From positions 118,890 to 182,889 of the forward strand of contig NZ_RCWF01000006.1 in NCBI RefSeq assembly GCF_003667345.1: 64,000 bases of DNA, read 5' to 3'. The notes below the pieces were generated by a model. It was not told where the DNA came from and did not search any database. It was given only the letters and a program-made list of their open reading frames with translations. Position numbers and translations under genes: made by a program. Source of the DNA: Poseidonibacter antarcticus. GTDB lineage: Bacteria; Campylobacterota; Campylobacteria; Campylobacterales; Arcobacteraceae. This document shows positions 24,741 through 33,586 of the stretch, piece after piece; the stretch's first letter is position 1; every line of letters begins with the position of its first letter.

Positions 24741-27449
24741 ATGGAAGAAAGATTAAGTCAGTTGATAAGTAAAAATAAAGTCATTCCTTTTGTTGGGGCA
24801 GGGGTTTCTTTATCTATTAAAGATAAAAATGATAAAACTGTATTTGTCACTTGGAAAGAATTATTAAAGAAATTAGCTGTTAATCTATCTAATTATGGAA
24901 AATCAAACAAATCTCAAATTATAAATTTATTAATAGAAGAAGATGAAGATTATCTTGAAATAGCTGATAAAATTAAGAAATATTATCCTCTTGATTCTTT
25001 ATTTTTTGATAAACTTGAAGAAATATTTGATATTAAAAAAGAAATAATAGATGATTCATCTTTATCTTTAGCTAGAAGTATTTGGGATTTAGAGCAAAAA
25101 CTTATTATTACTACTAACTATGATAATGTTTTAGATTGGGCAGCTCCTAAAAAAATCAAAGCTTTAGATATTCAGTCTGATTATGAATTAGCATCTTCTA
25201 TTCGAACAGAAATAGATGAAGAAACTGTTCTTTATTTACATGGGCATATTGATAAAAAATCCAATATGATATTAACTACTGAAAACTATAATCGATTATA
25301 TAATGACTCTTCTGATTCAAAATTTAAAATAGCTATAAATACATTAAAAACTAAATTAGCAACTAAGTCTTTTCTTTTTATTGGTTATAGTTTAGATGAT
25401 GAATTTTTTATTAATGAACTCGAAAGAGTTTGTGATAACTTTGGAAATAATAGTAGTGAACATTATATTCTTTTGGAAGAGGGAAAAACTCTTCCTAAAA
25501 AGTTCAATAAACGAATTATTCCTATTTATTTTGAATCCAAAGGACAAAAATTAATAGATAAAATCAATTCATTAAAATCATTACCACAAAGTAAACCTAT
25601 CTCAGTAGTTCAAGAAGAAATTAATTTTTGTAGTCTTACAAGTTTACCAGCTATTAATAATGAATTTATTGGTAGAAAAGATGAACTTTTAAAAATCGAA
25701 GAAAATCTAAATAGTGATAGTTTAATTTATATAGTAAATGGAATAGGTGGAGTAGGTAAAAGTGAAGTGTCTTCACAATATTTACACCAAAATAAAGATA
25801 AATATAAAAATATTGCTTTTATTGAGATGACAGAAGATACAGCTTCTTTAGAAGAGTTGTTTATTACAAAATTTAAAAATAGTTTAGGATTAGATGATAA
25901 AGTTACTTTTGATACTGTAATTCAAGTTTTACAAAGTTTACCTAAAAAAAATCTACTTCTTTTAGACAACTTAGAAAACAAACAAGATTTTGAAAAAATA
26001 AAAGCTTTAAACATTAATTTTGATTTATTAATCACAACAAGAATAACAGATATAGATATAAAGAATCAATTAAACCTAGATACTTTAAATGATGAAGATG
26101 CAAAAGAATTATTCTTAAGTATTTATGATAAAGATGATGATATTGAAGATATATTAGATTATTTAGATAATCATCCTTTATTTATAAACCTAACTGCTAA
26201 ATCATTGAGTAAAGAGTATATTACCTTAGAAGAATTAAGAGAAAATATTAAAAATCAAACTATTTCAAAAATTGATTCAAAAGATGATAAAACATTTAAA
26301 GAGCATTTAGAAAGTACATATAATAAGCAGTTTAAATCTGTAGATAATCCTGAATTAAAAGAACTCTTGCAATTATTAGCATTTTTCCCATCTATTGAAA
26401 TTAGTTTTGAGATATTAGAAAAGTGTTTGTGTCTTGATAAATTGAAAGTAAAGTTACAAAAACTAGTTGAGCGAGGATGGTTAAGTAAAAAAGATAATAC
26501 TTATAAATTGCATCAAATTATTAAAACATTTATTTTAAATGAATATAAATTAGATTATGAAAATATTACATTTATTTTAAAAAATATATTAGAATATATA
26601 AATCTCGATGATTCTACTTTAATAGCAAATAGACTAAATGGCTATATTCCAATAATTGAATCTTTTTTAAATACATTTAGAACTAAAGAAGATGAGTATA
26701 TTTGTGGGATTTTAGATTCTATAACATTCTTATTGTATTCACTTGCTCAATATGATAAATCGCTATATTATCAAAATAAATCTTTAAAAATAAGGATAAA
26801 ACTTTTTGGAGAAAAGTCTGAGTTTACAGCAAGAAGTCAAAACTTATTATCTACGATTTATCAAGCTATGGGGAAATTACCAAAAGCTTTAGACTATCAA
26901 GAAAAAGCCTTAACTTTAAGAAAAGAAGTATTAGGAAAAAAACATCTTGATTTAGCCCGAAGTTATAATAATATTTCTGCGATTTATAAAGTTATGGGAA
27001 AATTACCAAAAGCTTTAGAATATCAAGAAAAAGCCTTAACTTTACTAAAAACCTTAACTTTAGAAAAAGAAATATTGGGAGAAAATCATCCAGATTTAGC
27101 CATAAGTTATAATAATATATCTACGATTTATCGAGCTATGGGAGAATTACCAAAAGCTTTAGAATATCAAGAAAAAGCCTTAACTTTAAGAAAAGAAATA
27201 TTAGGAGAAAAACATCCTGATTTAGCCCAAAGTTATAATAATATATCTGGTATATATAGGGATTCAAAAGAATGCAAAAAAGCAAAAGAATATATTGAAA
27301 AAGCTATTGATATTTGGAAGAATACGGGTTACTATAAAAAGGAATTATTTAATGCAAATGAAATTCTAAAGAAAGTTAAATCCAATATTAAAAAAGAAAG
27401 AAAGGCGAAGTTTAAAGATAAAGGTAGATTTTGTAAAGATAGTAAATAA
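24741..27449 (+). CDS. SIR2 - NB-ARC (STAND) - TPR protein, candidate anti-phage NLR-like immune protein
   Basis: A 902-residue three-part protein. Residues 1-290 form a SIR2-like NADase domain: VIPFVGAGVS (15-23), ITTNYDNVLDWA with N126 and D128, LHGHID with H167, and FLFIGYSLDDEFF. Residues 310-620 form a STAND ATPase: a GRKDEL linker, the P-loop NGIGGVGKS (333-341), Walker B LLLLDN (near 408), the sensor-like LLITTR, and a winged-helix segment (LVERGWLSKKDNTYKLHQII). Residues 690-860 are kinesin-light-chain-type 42-residue TPRs. SIR2-STAND proteins such as Avs5, and SIR2 effectors such as DSR2, kill infected cells by NAD depletion. I infer the same mode here, with the TPRs as sensor. It stands alone, without a visible partner, integrase or toxin-antitoxin gene. 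Confidence 0.88.
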   Translation: MEERLSQLISKNKVIPFVGAGVSLSIKDKNDKTVFVTWKELLKKLAVNLSNYGKSNKSQIINLLIEEDEDYLEIADKIKKYYPLDSLFFDKLEEIFDIKKEIIDDSSLSLARSIWDLEQKLIITTNYDNVLDWAAPKKIKALDIQSDYELASSIRTEIDEETVLYLHGHIDKKSNMILTTENYNRLYNDSSDSKFKIAINTLKTKLATKSFLFIGYSLDDEFFINELERVCDNFGNNSSEHYILLEEGKTLPKKFNKRIIPIYFESKGQKLIDKINSLKSLPQSKPISVVQEEINFCSLTSLPAINNEFIGRKDELLKIEENLNSDSLIYIVNGIGGVGKSEVSSQYLHQNKDKYKNIAFIEMTEDTASLEELFITKFKNSLGLDDKVTFDTVIQVLQSLPKKNLLLLDNLENKQDFEKIKALNINFDLLITTRITDIDIKNQLNLDTLNDEDAKELFLSIYDKDDDIEDILDYLDNHPLFINLTAKSLSKEYITLEELRENIKNQTISKIDSKDDKTFKEHLESTYNKQFKSVDNPELKELLQLLAFFPSIEISFEILEKCLCLDKLKVKLQKLVERGWLSKKDNTYKLHQIIKTFILNEYKLDYENITFILKNILEYINLDDSTLIANRLNGYIPIIESFLNTFRTKEDEYICGILDSITFLLYSLAQYDKSLYYQNKSLKIRIKLFGEKSEFTARSQNLLSTIYQAMGKLPKALDYQEKALTLRKEVLGKKHLDLARSYNNISAIYKVMGKLPKALEYQEKALTLLKTLTLEKEILGENHPDLAISYNNISTIYRAMGELPKALEYQEKALTLRKEILGEKHPDLAQSYNNISGIYRDSKECKKAKEYIEKAIDIWKNTGYYKKELFNANEILKKVKSNIKKERKAKFKDKGRFCKDSK
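26862..27257 (+). repeat. Near-identical 126-bp TPR-coding tandem repeats
   Basis: Three consecutive units, 26862-26987, 26988-27131 and 27132-27257, encode residues 708-749, 750-797 and 798-839. They are very similar in DNA sequence, for example TTACCAAAAGCTTTAGA followed by ATCAAGAAAAAGCCTTAACT in each. The middle unit is longer by 18 bp, an in-frame partial duplication that adds the six residues LLKTLT. This pattern points to recent gain or loss of repeat units. Confidence 0.85.
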
Positions 27450-27476
27450 GTTTTATTTACTATCTAGTTAAAATGA

Positions 27477-28562
27477 CTATTTCTTCTTAGCTGCTAAAAC
27501 CCAAAGCTCTACTTTTTCATTTGCTCTATCATCTTCACGTTTTGTTCTTCTTGATGATGCTCTTACATCTCTTCTTAGGTGTAAATCTTTTCTAAATCTG
27601 TTATTATTTCTTAGTTCTTCTATTATTGGATGTGTACTTTCTTCATCTACTACTTCTGCAAGGTTTGAGAATATTAGTACTACTTTTCCATCAGGTTTTA
27701 GATGTTGTGATGCTTGTTCGAAGAATCTTTCAAAAAGTTCATCTTCATAATACATCGCTTTATCAATTCCTTCTTCAAGTTTATGTTTTGCTTTTATCCA
27801 TGGAGGATTAAATACAATAACATCAGCTTTTACATCGCAGTTTTCAAATAAATCTGCATGATTTAAAGTGATTTTATCTTCATATCCTAAACGCCAAGAT
27901 TCTTCTTTTACACCTATAACTGCATTTTTGTTTGTATCACTTGCATAAATATCGTTAAATCCATTTTTGATTAATTGATATGATAAAATTCCACTACCAA
28001 CTCCAATTTCAATAGCTTTTTCTTTTGAACCTGTATATTTTTTTAGCCATTTATCAAAGAGTTTTAGATGATCAAATCTAGTAGGGAAGTATGCTCCATA
28101 ATAAGGATTAATTGTTATTCCTAAAGTCTTAATTTCTAGACCTTTTTTATTCCATTGCCATGAACTATTCATTCCTTGAATATCTGGAAATGAAATATAA
28201 AATTCGTGAACTTCAGGATATAAAATATCTAACCATCCAATATGTGGAGCTTTCTTAACTGTGATTTTATTATCTACTACTTTTAATAATAATCGATGAG
28301 AAGCCTCTCTATATGCACTTCTATAATCTCTTTGACCTTGAAAACTTTTATCATTATATTTTGCTGATAGGTTCTTTTTAAGTTCTTCTAATACTTGTAA
28401 TCCATTAGAAAAGTATTCTTCTACAATTACGTATCTTCCCTCAATCATTTCTTTTACAGTTGACTGTGTGTCCATTTTACGATAAAAGCCAATTGCATTT
28501 TCTATGTCTGTAGTTATGATATTTGGTCTGTCTGGTTTTAAATCTTTTATATCTTGATTCAT
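27477..28562 (-). CDS. Class I SAM-dependent methyltransferase
   Basis: A 361-residue protein. The C-terminal half has a full methyltransferase core: AIEIGVGSGILSYQLIKNG (motif I), IYASDTNKNAV (motif II) and VIVFNPPWIKAKH (motif IV). The NPPW form is shared with N5-glutamine, N6-adenine and related methyltransferases. The N-terminal 170 residues are a less familiar region. The C-terminus is rich in Arg (HLRRDVRASSRRTKREDD), which suggests a nucleic-acid or ribosome-associated substrate. It is convergent with the SIR2 gene (27 bases apart) but nothing else ties the two together. Confidence 0.8.
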   Translation of the reverse strand: MNQDIKDLKPDRPNIITTDIENAIGFYRKMDTQSTVKEMIEGRYVIVEEYFSNGLQVLEELKKNLSAKYNDKSFQGQRDYRSAYREASHRLLLKVVDNKITVKKAPHIGWLDILYPEVHEFYISFPDIQGMNSSWQWNKKGLEIKTLGITINPYYGAYFPTRFDHLKLFDKWLKKYTGSKEKAIEIGVGSGILSYQLIKNGFNDIYASDTNKNAVIGVKEESWRLGYEDKITLNHADLFENCDVKADVIVFNPPWIKAKHKLEEGIDKAMYYEDELFERFFEQASQHLKPDGKVVLIFSNLAEVVDEESTHPIIEELRNNNRFRKDLHLRRDVRASSRRTKREDDRANEKVELWVLAAKKK

Positions 28563-28599
28563 TTTTTATTCCTATTTTTTTGCTTGGTTGGTTTTGGTT

Positions 28600-29349
28600 C
28601 TATTTATGAAAAGCGTAAATAGGGCTGTTTGTGATTTTTATATCTTTTGTTAATAATTTTCCATATTTATCATAGACTTTATTAAATTCTGTTAGTTCTA
28701 TATCATCTTTTGACGACCAGATAATATCAAATGTATTTTTTCCTTTTTTGCAAGTTAGTACATATAAACTTTTTGCATTTGTAAAGTTTATAATAGTTGA
28801 GTTATTAATATATTCAATCATAGTTTTATAAGCTAAAGAGCTTTTTTCATCTTTCAATAATTCTTCATCAAAATAAAACTTATCAACTTTTCTTGAAGCA
28901 AAGGCTAAAAGAGAATATCTTAATAAATTGTTTATTTGTGAATTATTAAGTCTAGATTTTTCAAATGACAATGCTATTTCTATATTTTCATTTGGTACTT
29001 TTGCACTTAACATTGACATAGCATGATAAATATTTATAACTTTGTAAAAATCAAACATAAAAGATTTTTCTTCTGGTATTTGTGAAATATCAATATCAAA
29101 GTTTATAAATGCTTTATCATAAATAGGTGATTGTTTATCAAAAAAAAGATGTATATTTTTATAAAAAGTACAATCTTTTGAATATACTTCTAGTATTTCC
29201 TTTTGTTTTAATCTTCTTTTTTTATTAACAAAAAAATTTGTATATTCTTTCTTTTTGCCTTTTAAAAAAGTAGAAAAAATTAAAATCAACGGAGAGATAG
29301 ATAAAGTGTGTAATTTTGTTTTCATTTTAGTCTTTATAGTTTTATACAT
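28600..29349 (-). CDS. Hypothetical protein, 249 residues
   Basis: No confident family. The N-terminus is strongly basic around a hydrophobic stretch (LHTLSISPLILIFSTFLKGK), perhaps a membrane anchor. The C-terminus reads YDKYGKLLTKDIKITNSPIY, which resembles the last strand of glycoside-hydrolase-like proteins; that could be chance. It lies 37 bases after the methyltransferase gene's start, upstream of it on the same strand, so it may be co-transcribed. Low GC and codon use match the neighbours. Confidence 0.6.
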   Translation of the reverse strand: MYKTIKTKMKTKLHTLSISPLILIFSTFLKGKKKEYTNFFVNKKRRLKQKEILEVYSKDCTFYKNIHLFFDKQSPIYDKAFINFDIDISQIPEEKSFMFDFYKVINIYHAMSMLSAKVPNENIEIALSFEKSRLNNSQINNLLRYSLLAFASRKVDKFYFDEELLKDEKSSLAYKTMIEYINNSTIINFTNAKSLYVLTCKKGKNTFDIIWSSKDDIELTEFNKVYDKYGKLLTKDIKITNSPIYAFHK

Positions 29350-29470
29350 TATATCATTTTATTAAGTCACTTTTTACTGTAAAGTAAATAAGACAATTTT
29401 TATCTCATTTTTTAAATAGTTTTGCTATCTTATTTCTTACAATTAAATATATTATTAAAAGAGAAAAATT

Positions 29471-30925
29471 ATGAAATTAAATGATTTAAAAGTTGATATG
29501 GATTATTTCCATATGGATGGAAATTTATACCAAAAATTAGAAGCAACACCTTTAAAAAATCCAAAACTTGTATCTTATAACAAACAAGCCTGTGATTTAA
29601 TAGGTTTAGATTATAGTGAATGTGAAACAAATGAATTTTTAGAATTTATAAATGGAAGTAAAGTCTTAAAAAACTCAAAGCCTTTTTCTATGGTTTATGC
29701 AGGACATCAATTTGGGTATTTTGTACCACAATTAGGTGATGGAAGAGCTATAAACTTAGGATGTGTTAATAAGTGGCATTTACAAACAAAAGGTTCAGGA
29801 GCTACAAAATACTCAAGACGAGGAGATGGAAGAGCGGTTTTAAGATCTTCTATTAGAGAGTATATTATGAGTGAAGCTATGCATTCTTTAGGTATTCCAA
29901 CTACAAGAGCATTAGCAATAATTGATTCTGATACTTTTGCTCACAGAGAATGGGAAAAAGAGTCTTGTTCTATAGTTTTACGAATGTCACCTTCTTGGAT
30001 AAGAATAGGTACATTTGAATTTTTTGCTAATACTTCTAATGCAAAAGAAAATTTAACAAAATTAGCTGATTATGTAATAGAAGAATCATATTCTCACTTA
30101 AAAGATGAGGAGAAAAAATATGAAAAAATGTTTTATTCTCTTGTAGATAAAACTGCTTTGATGTTGGCAAAATGGCAAGTTTATGGTTTTATGCATGGTG
30201 TTATGAATACTGATAACTTTTCAATGGCAGGTGTTACAATTGATTATGGTCCATTTGCATTTATGGATTATTTTGATAAAAATTGTATTTGTAATCATAC
30301 AGATTCAGAAGGAAGATATTCTTATAATAATCAACCTTATGTTGCAAGATGGAATTTGATGGTATTAGCACATAGTTTAAAAGAGATTTGTGATGAAAAT
30401 AAATTATTAGAGTATATGCAAACATTTTTACCACAGCATGAAAATATTTATTTACAAGATATGAATAAAAGATTAGGATTAGATGCAAGTAAAAGTGGAA
30501 ATTCTAATTTAGATTTAATAGTAGAATTATTAGGAGCATTAGAAAGCTCAAAAATGGATTACAATGTATTCTTCTATGGATTAACAAACTTAGATAGTTT
30601 TGAAGATTTAAGTAGTGTTATAAATCTTGCAGTATTTAGAACTCCACTTGAAGATTGGTTTGAATCGTATAAAAAAGTTTGTGAAAAAGAAAAAAGTAGT
30701 TTTGAAAATAGAAAAGAGATAATGAAAAAAGCAAATCCTAAATATATTATCAAAAACTATATGCTTCAAGATGCTATAGAATTAGCACATAGTGGAGATT
30801 ATACTTTAGTAAATGATTTACTAGATATTGCACAAAATCCATTTGATGAGCATAAAAAGTTTGATAAATATTCAAAACCAACTCCAATGAAGTTTGCGAA
30901 TATTAAACTTTCATGTTCATCATAA
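29471..30925 (+). CDS. selO: Protein adenylyltransferase SelO
   Basis: A 484-residue pseudokinase-fold enzyme that AMPylates proteins on Ser/Thr/Tyr. Family signatures are AGHQFGYFVPQLGDGRA, QTKGSGATKYSRRGDGRAVL and, at the active site, YGFMHGVMNTDNFSMAG followed by TIDYGPFAFMD. The C-terminus ends SCSS, the place where eukaryotic SelO carries selenocysteine and bacterial members a redox cysteine. In other bacteria SelO protects against oxidative stress. The start has AAAAGAG 6 bases upstream. It is a single gene with its own promoter region. Confidence 0.95.
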   Translation: MKLNDLKVDMDYFHMDGNLYQKLEATPLKNPKLVSYNKQACDLIGLDYSECETNEFLEFINGSKVLKNSKPFSMVYAGHQFGYFVPQLGDGRAINLGCVNKWHLQTKGSGATKYSRRGDGRAVLRSSIREYIMSEAMHSLGIPTTRALAIIDSDTFAHREWEKESCSIVLRMSPSWIRIGTFEFFANTSNAKENLTKLADYVIEESYSHLKDEEKKYEKMFYSLVDKTALMLAKWQVYGFMHGVMNTDNFSMAGVTIDYGPFAFMDYFDKNCICNHTDSEGRYSYNNQPYVARWNLMVLAHSLKEICDENKLLEYMQTFLPQHENIYLQDMNKRLGLDASKSGNSNLDLIVELLGALESSKMDYNVFFYGLTNLDSFEDLSSVINLAVFRTPLEDWFESYKKVCEKEKSSFENRKEIMKKANPKYIIKNYMLQDAIELAHSGDYTLVNDLLDIAQNPFDEHKKFDKYSKPTPMKFANIKLSCSS

Positions 30926-30954
30926 GTTTATAATCTATAGATAGTTTTACGATT

Positions 30955-31503
30955 TTATTTAAATGGAATCGTAAATTTAATATCTACATCTGAATAAGAT
31001 TTGTTTTCATGGAAAACCGCACATTTTTTAGCAAATGCTAAAAATGGGTTTTTCATATCAAAATCTAAAATTTCAATAGTTCCATTTGCAATAATATTTC
31101 CATCTTTAATATCATAAGCCATTGGTACTTCTTTTGATACTTCATTCATAGTAACATTTAAAACTAATGTTTTTTTAGCTTCATCTACACTTTTAATAGA
31201 ACCTTTTATCACTTTTGATGTTGCAAGAGAAAATAAAGTACTAGTAATACTTGCATCTCTTCCTGGATTTTTAGAATCAAAAGATGCTGTTTGTATTTCT
31301 ACTTTTGCACTTTTTAAAAATTTAGTTAATTCATCATTTTTTTCAATATTAATTTTTATATCTTTAAATGTACCAGAAACAGCAACTTTTTTTTCTGTTT
31401 TAAATCCTGTCCATTGTACGCCTAAATCACCATTTATTTCATAAGCATTTAAGTTTAAACCTAATCCTAATGCTAAAATTGAACTTAATAATATTTTTTT
31501 CAT
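30955..31503 (-). CDS. YceI-like periplasmic protein
   Basis: A 182-residue exported protein. The signal peptide ends at about NLNAY, and the mature part has the YceI lipocalin-like opening (INGDLGVQWTGFKTEKKVAVSGTF), later VEIQTASFDSKNPGRD and the C-terminal DVDIKFTIPFK. YceI domains bind isoprenoid or other amphiphilic molecules. The variant spacing places it at the edge of the family. It is convergent with selO and likely a single gene. Confidence 0.8.
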   Translation of the reverse strand: MKKILLSSILALGLGLNLNAYEINGDLGVQWTGFKTEKKVAVSGTFKDIKINIEKNDELTKFLKSAKVEIQTASFDSKNPGRDASITSTLFSLATSKVIKGSIKSVDEAKKTLVLNVTMNEVSKEVPMAYDIKDGNIIANGTIEILDFDMKNPFLAFAKKCAVFHENKSYSDVDIKFTIPFK

Positions 31504-31658
31504 TTTAATCCTTATTATAATATTTTTGATTATAACAAAAAAAAAGATTAAAAGATATTAATATTAATTTAGAAAATAACAAATATTTTTAATATAAATA
31601 AAGAATATTTATCTATAATTCCAGTTAATAAAATTTATTTAATCTAATAAAGGTAAAA

Positions 31659-31889
31659 ATGATAAACAAAAAATATGAAAGAATAGTATTCTCTTTTTTT
31701 ATGTCCTTATTTATGAGTTTTGTGATGAGTTTTGTAATTACATATATAAATCTTGGTTTTGTAGATGGTTTTATATTGATTTGGCTAGAAGCTTTTCTAA
31801 AAGCATTTTGTTTTGCTTTTCCCGTTATCTTAGTTGTAGGACCAATAGTTCAAAAAGTAGTGAAAAAAGTAATTATACAAGAAAATTAA
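31659..31889 (+). CDS. DUF2798 small membrane protein
   Basis: A 76-residue protein with two membrane helices. The pattern FSFFMSLFMSFVMSFVITYIN ... WLEAFLKAFCFAFPVILVVGPIVQKVVKK is that of DUF2798. Function unknown. It has an AAAGG ribosome site and is followed 25 bases later by an EamA transporter gene on the same strand. Confidence 0.82.
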   Translation: MINKKYERIVFSFFMSLFMSFVMSFVITYINLGFVDGFILIWLEAFLKAFCFAFPVILVVGPIVQKVVKKVIIQEN

Positions 31890-31913
31890 GCTCTCAAAAA
31901 ATTTATAACTTTT

Positions 31914-32792
31914 ATGGTATATTATTTAATGATTACTATAAACAAAGAAACATCAAATTTATTAATTATTACAATTTTTTCACTTCTTTTTTTAGCATTG
32001 AATTCTATTCTCTGTAAAGCTGCTTTAGTTAATAATTATATTGATGCTTACTCATTTACTTTTTATAGACTTTTTTTTGGTGCAATTACATTAATTTTGA
32101 TTTACTTTTATAATCATAAAAAAATAAAAATATCTAAAAATACTAATTGGTTAACATCATTTATGTTATTTGTTTATGCTCTTTGTTTTTCTTATGGATA
32201 TATAAAACTTGATGCAGGACTTGGGACTTTATTATTATTTGGTATTGTTCAAATTGTAATGCTTATTAGCTCATTTTTTCATAAAGAAAAGATAAGTTTT
32301 CAAAAAGTTATAGGAATGTTTGTAGCATTTTTTGGTCTAGCTTTTTTACTTTATCCAAGAGAAAGTTTAGATATATCATATTTTCATGTTTTTCTAATGG
32401 TTTTATCTGGAATTGCGTGGGCTGTTTATTCTATACTAGGAAAAAGATCTGTTGATGCTATATCAAATACTATGGATAATTTTGTAAAAGCAACGCTTTT
32501 TGCTATTGTTTTTTATCTTTTATTTAATATGAGTGATATACATTTATCTCTTAATGGAATAGGCTTAGCTTTTATATCAGGAAGTATTACTTCTGCTATT
32601 GGTTATGTAGTTTGGTATAAAGTTTTACCTAAAATACAAATTATCACAGCATCTGTTATACAGTTATTTGTGCCTTTGATTTCTATTATTTTAAGTGTGA
32701 TTTTTTTAAATGAGATATTTACTTTTGAGTTGGGTATTTCTACTATTATTATATCATTAGGTATTTTATTAACTATATTTTCAAGGAAATAA
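31914..32792 (+). CDS. EamA/DMT family transporter
   Basis: A 292-residue protein with ten hydrophobic helices in two EamA repeats. The first contains YRLFFGAITLILIYFY and the second SGIAWAVYSILGKRSV and GYVVWYKVLPKIQI. This is a drug/metabolite exporter fold; many members export amino acids or metabolites. The start at 31914 is uncertain because no clear ribosome site is seen; ATG 31929 is also possible. The stop lies inside the bidirectional terminator. Confidence 0.87.
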   Translation: MVYYLMITINKETSNLLIITIFSLLFLALNSILCKAALVNNYIDAYSFTFYRLFFGAITLILIYFYNHKKIKISKNTNWLTSFMLFVYALCFSYGYIKLDAGLGTLLLFGIVQIVMLISSFFHKEKISFQKVIGMFVAFFGLAFLLYPRESLDISYFHVFLMVLSGIAWAVYSILGKRSVDAISNTMDNFVKATLFAIVFYLLFNMSDIHLSLNGIGLAFISGSITSAIGYVVWYKVLPKIQIITASVIQLFVPLISIILSVIFLNEIFTFELGISTIIISLGILLTIFSRK

Positions 32793-32812
32793 ATAAATAA
32801 ATTTATTTCCTT
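32783..32812. terminator. Bidirectional intrinsic terminator
   Basis: A perfect 12-bp inverted repeat (AAGGAAATAAAT / ATTTATTTCCTT) with a 6-base loop lies between the converging EamA and sufT genes. The plus strand continues TTTAGTTTATTTAT. It would end both the EamA and the suf operon transcripts. Confidence 0.7.
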
Positions 32813-32820
32813 TAGTTTAT

Positions 32821-33165
32821 TTATATTACAGCACCTGATGCTGCCATAATTTCTTTTCCTTCTTCACTTACCATTTCATTTGTCCATCTAGGTGAAAAAG
32901 TTATATGTACTTTTGCTTGATCTACTTCAGGTACAGCAAGAGCTACAAGTTTAACTTGTTCCATAATTGAACCAGCTACTGGACAAGCTGGACTTGTTAA
33001 AGTCATATAAATAAGACAGTCTAATTTATCTTCTTTAATACTTAGATTAATTTCATAAATTAAACCTAAATCATAAACATTAACAGGAATTTCAGGATCG
33101 AATACCTTCTTTAAATTTTCAATTATCTTTTCTTTTATTTCATCAAAGTTATAATCACTAGCCAT
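32821..33165 (-). CDS. sufT: SufT/MIP18-like iron-sulfur maturation factor
   Basis: A 114-residue DUF59 (MIP18) protein. The hallmark is DPEIPVNVYDLGLIYEI and the reactive cysteine in MTLTSPACPVAGSIMEQV. SufT helps mature Fe-S proteins downstream of the scaffold. It is the last gene of the six-gene suf operon, 11 bases after sufE. Confidence 0.9.
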   Translation of the reverse strand: MASDYNFDEIKEKIIENLKKVFDPEIPVNVYDLGLIYEINLSIKEDKLDCLIYMTLTSPACPVAGSIMEQVKLVALAVPEVDQAKVHITFSPRWTNEMVSEEGKEIMAASGAVI

Positions 33166-33176
33166 TATAAATCCTT

Positions 33177-33584
33177 TTATGCTTTTTGTGCATATTCTTT
33201 AATTTTTTTAATCATCCCAATAACGCCACTTTGTCTATTTGGATTTATTACCTCACTAAGACCTAATTCATGAACAATGTCCATATTAATATCTTTTAAT
33301 TCTTGTATTGTTGAACCTGAAAATATTTGTAAAATCATATATGCTAAACCTTTTACAATAATAGCATCAGCCGTTCCTGTAAAAAATAGTTTTCCATCTT
33401 TTTGTTCACATATTAACCAAACTTGTGAAGTACAACCGTGTACTAAGTTTGCTGGTATTTTATATTTTTCTTCTAATGGTTTTAATTTTTTACCTAAATC
33501 AATAATATATTCATATTTTTGTAATTCATCTTCAAAGAATTCTAAATCTTCTTTAATATCTTCAACTCTTTTTTCAATACTCAT
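33177..33584 (-). CDS. sufE: SufE sulfur acceptor protein
   Basis: A 135-residue protein that takes persulfide sulfur from SufS and stimulates it. The acceptor cysteine is in NLVHGCTSQVWL, the conserved SufE site. Size and fold pattern are normal. It follows sufS by 2 bases and precedes sufT. Confidence 0.93.
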   Translation of the reverse strand: MSIEKRVEDIKEDLEFFEDELQKYEYIIDLGKKLKPLEEKYKIPANLVHGCTSQVWLICEQKDGKLFFTGTADAIIVKGLAYMILQIFSGSTIQELKDINMDIVHELGLSEVINPNRQSGVIGMIKKIKEYAQKA

Positions 33585-33586
33585 TT

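Noticed and set aside
27477..28562. Methyltransferase as a restriction-modification partner of the SIR2 protein
   Set aside because: It is convergent with that gene, no endonuclease is adjacent, and the NPPW motif is shared with many non-DNA methyltransferases.
24491..28600. SIR2-NB-ARC-TPR gene as part of a mobile defence island
   Set aside because: No integrase, transposase, direct repeats or tRNA junction, and the neighbours look chromosomal; the gene may still be transferred, but borders are not visible.
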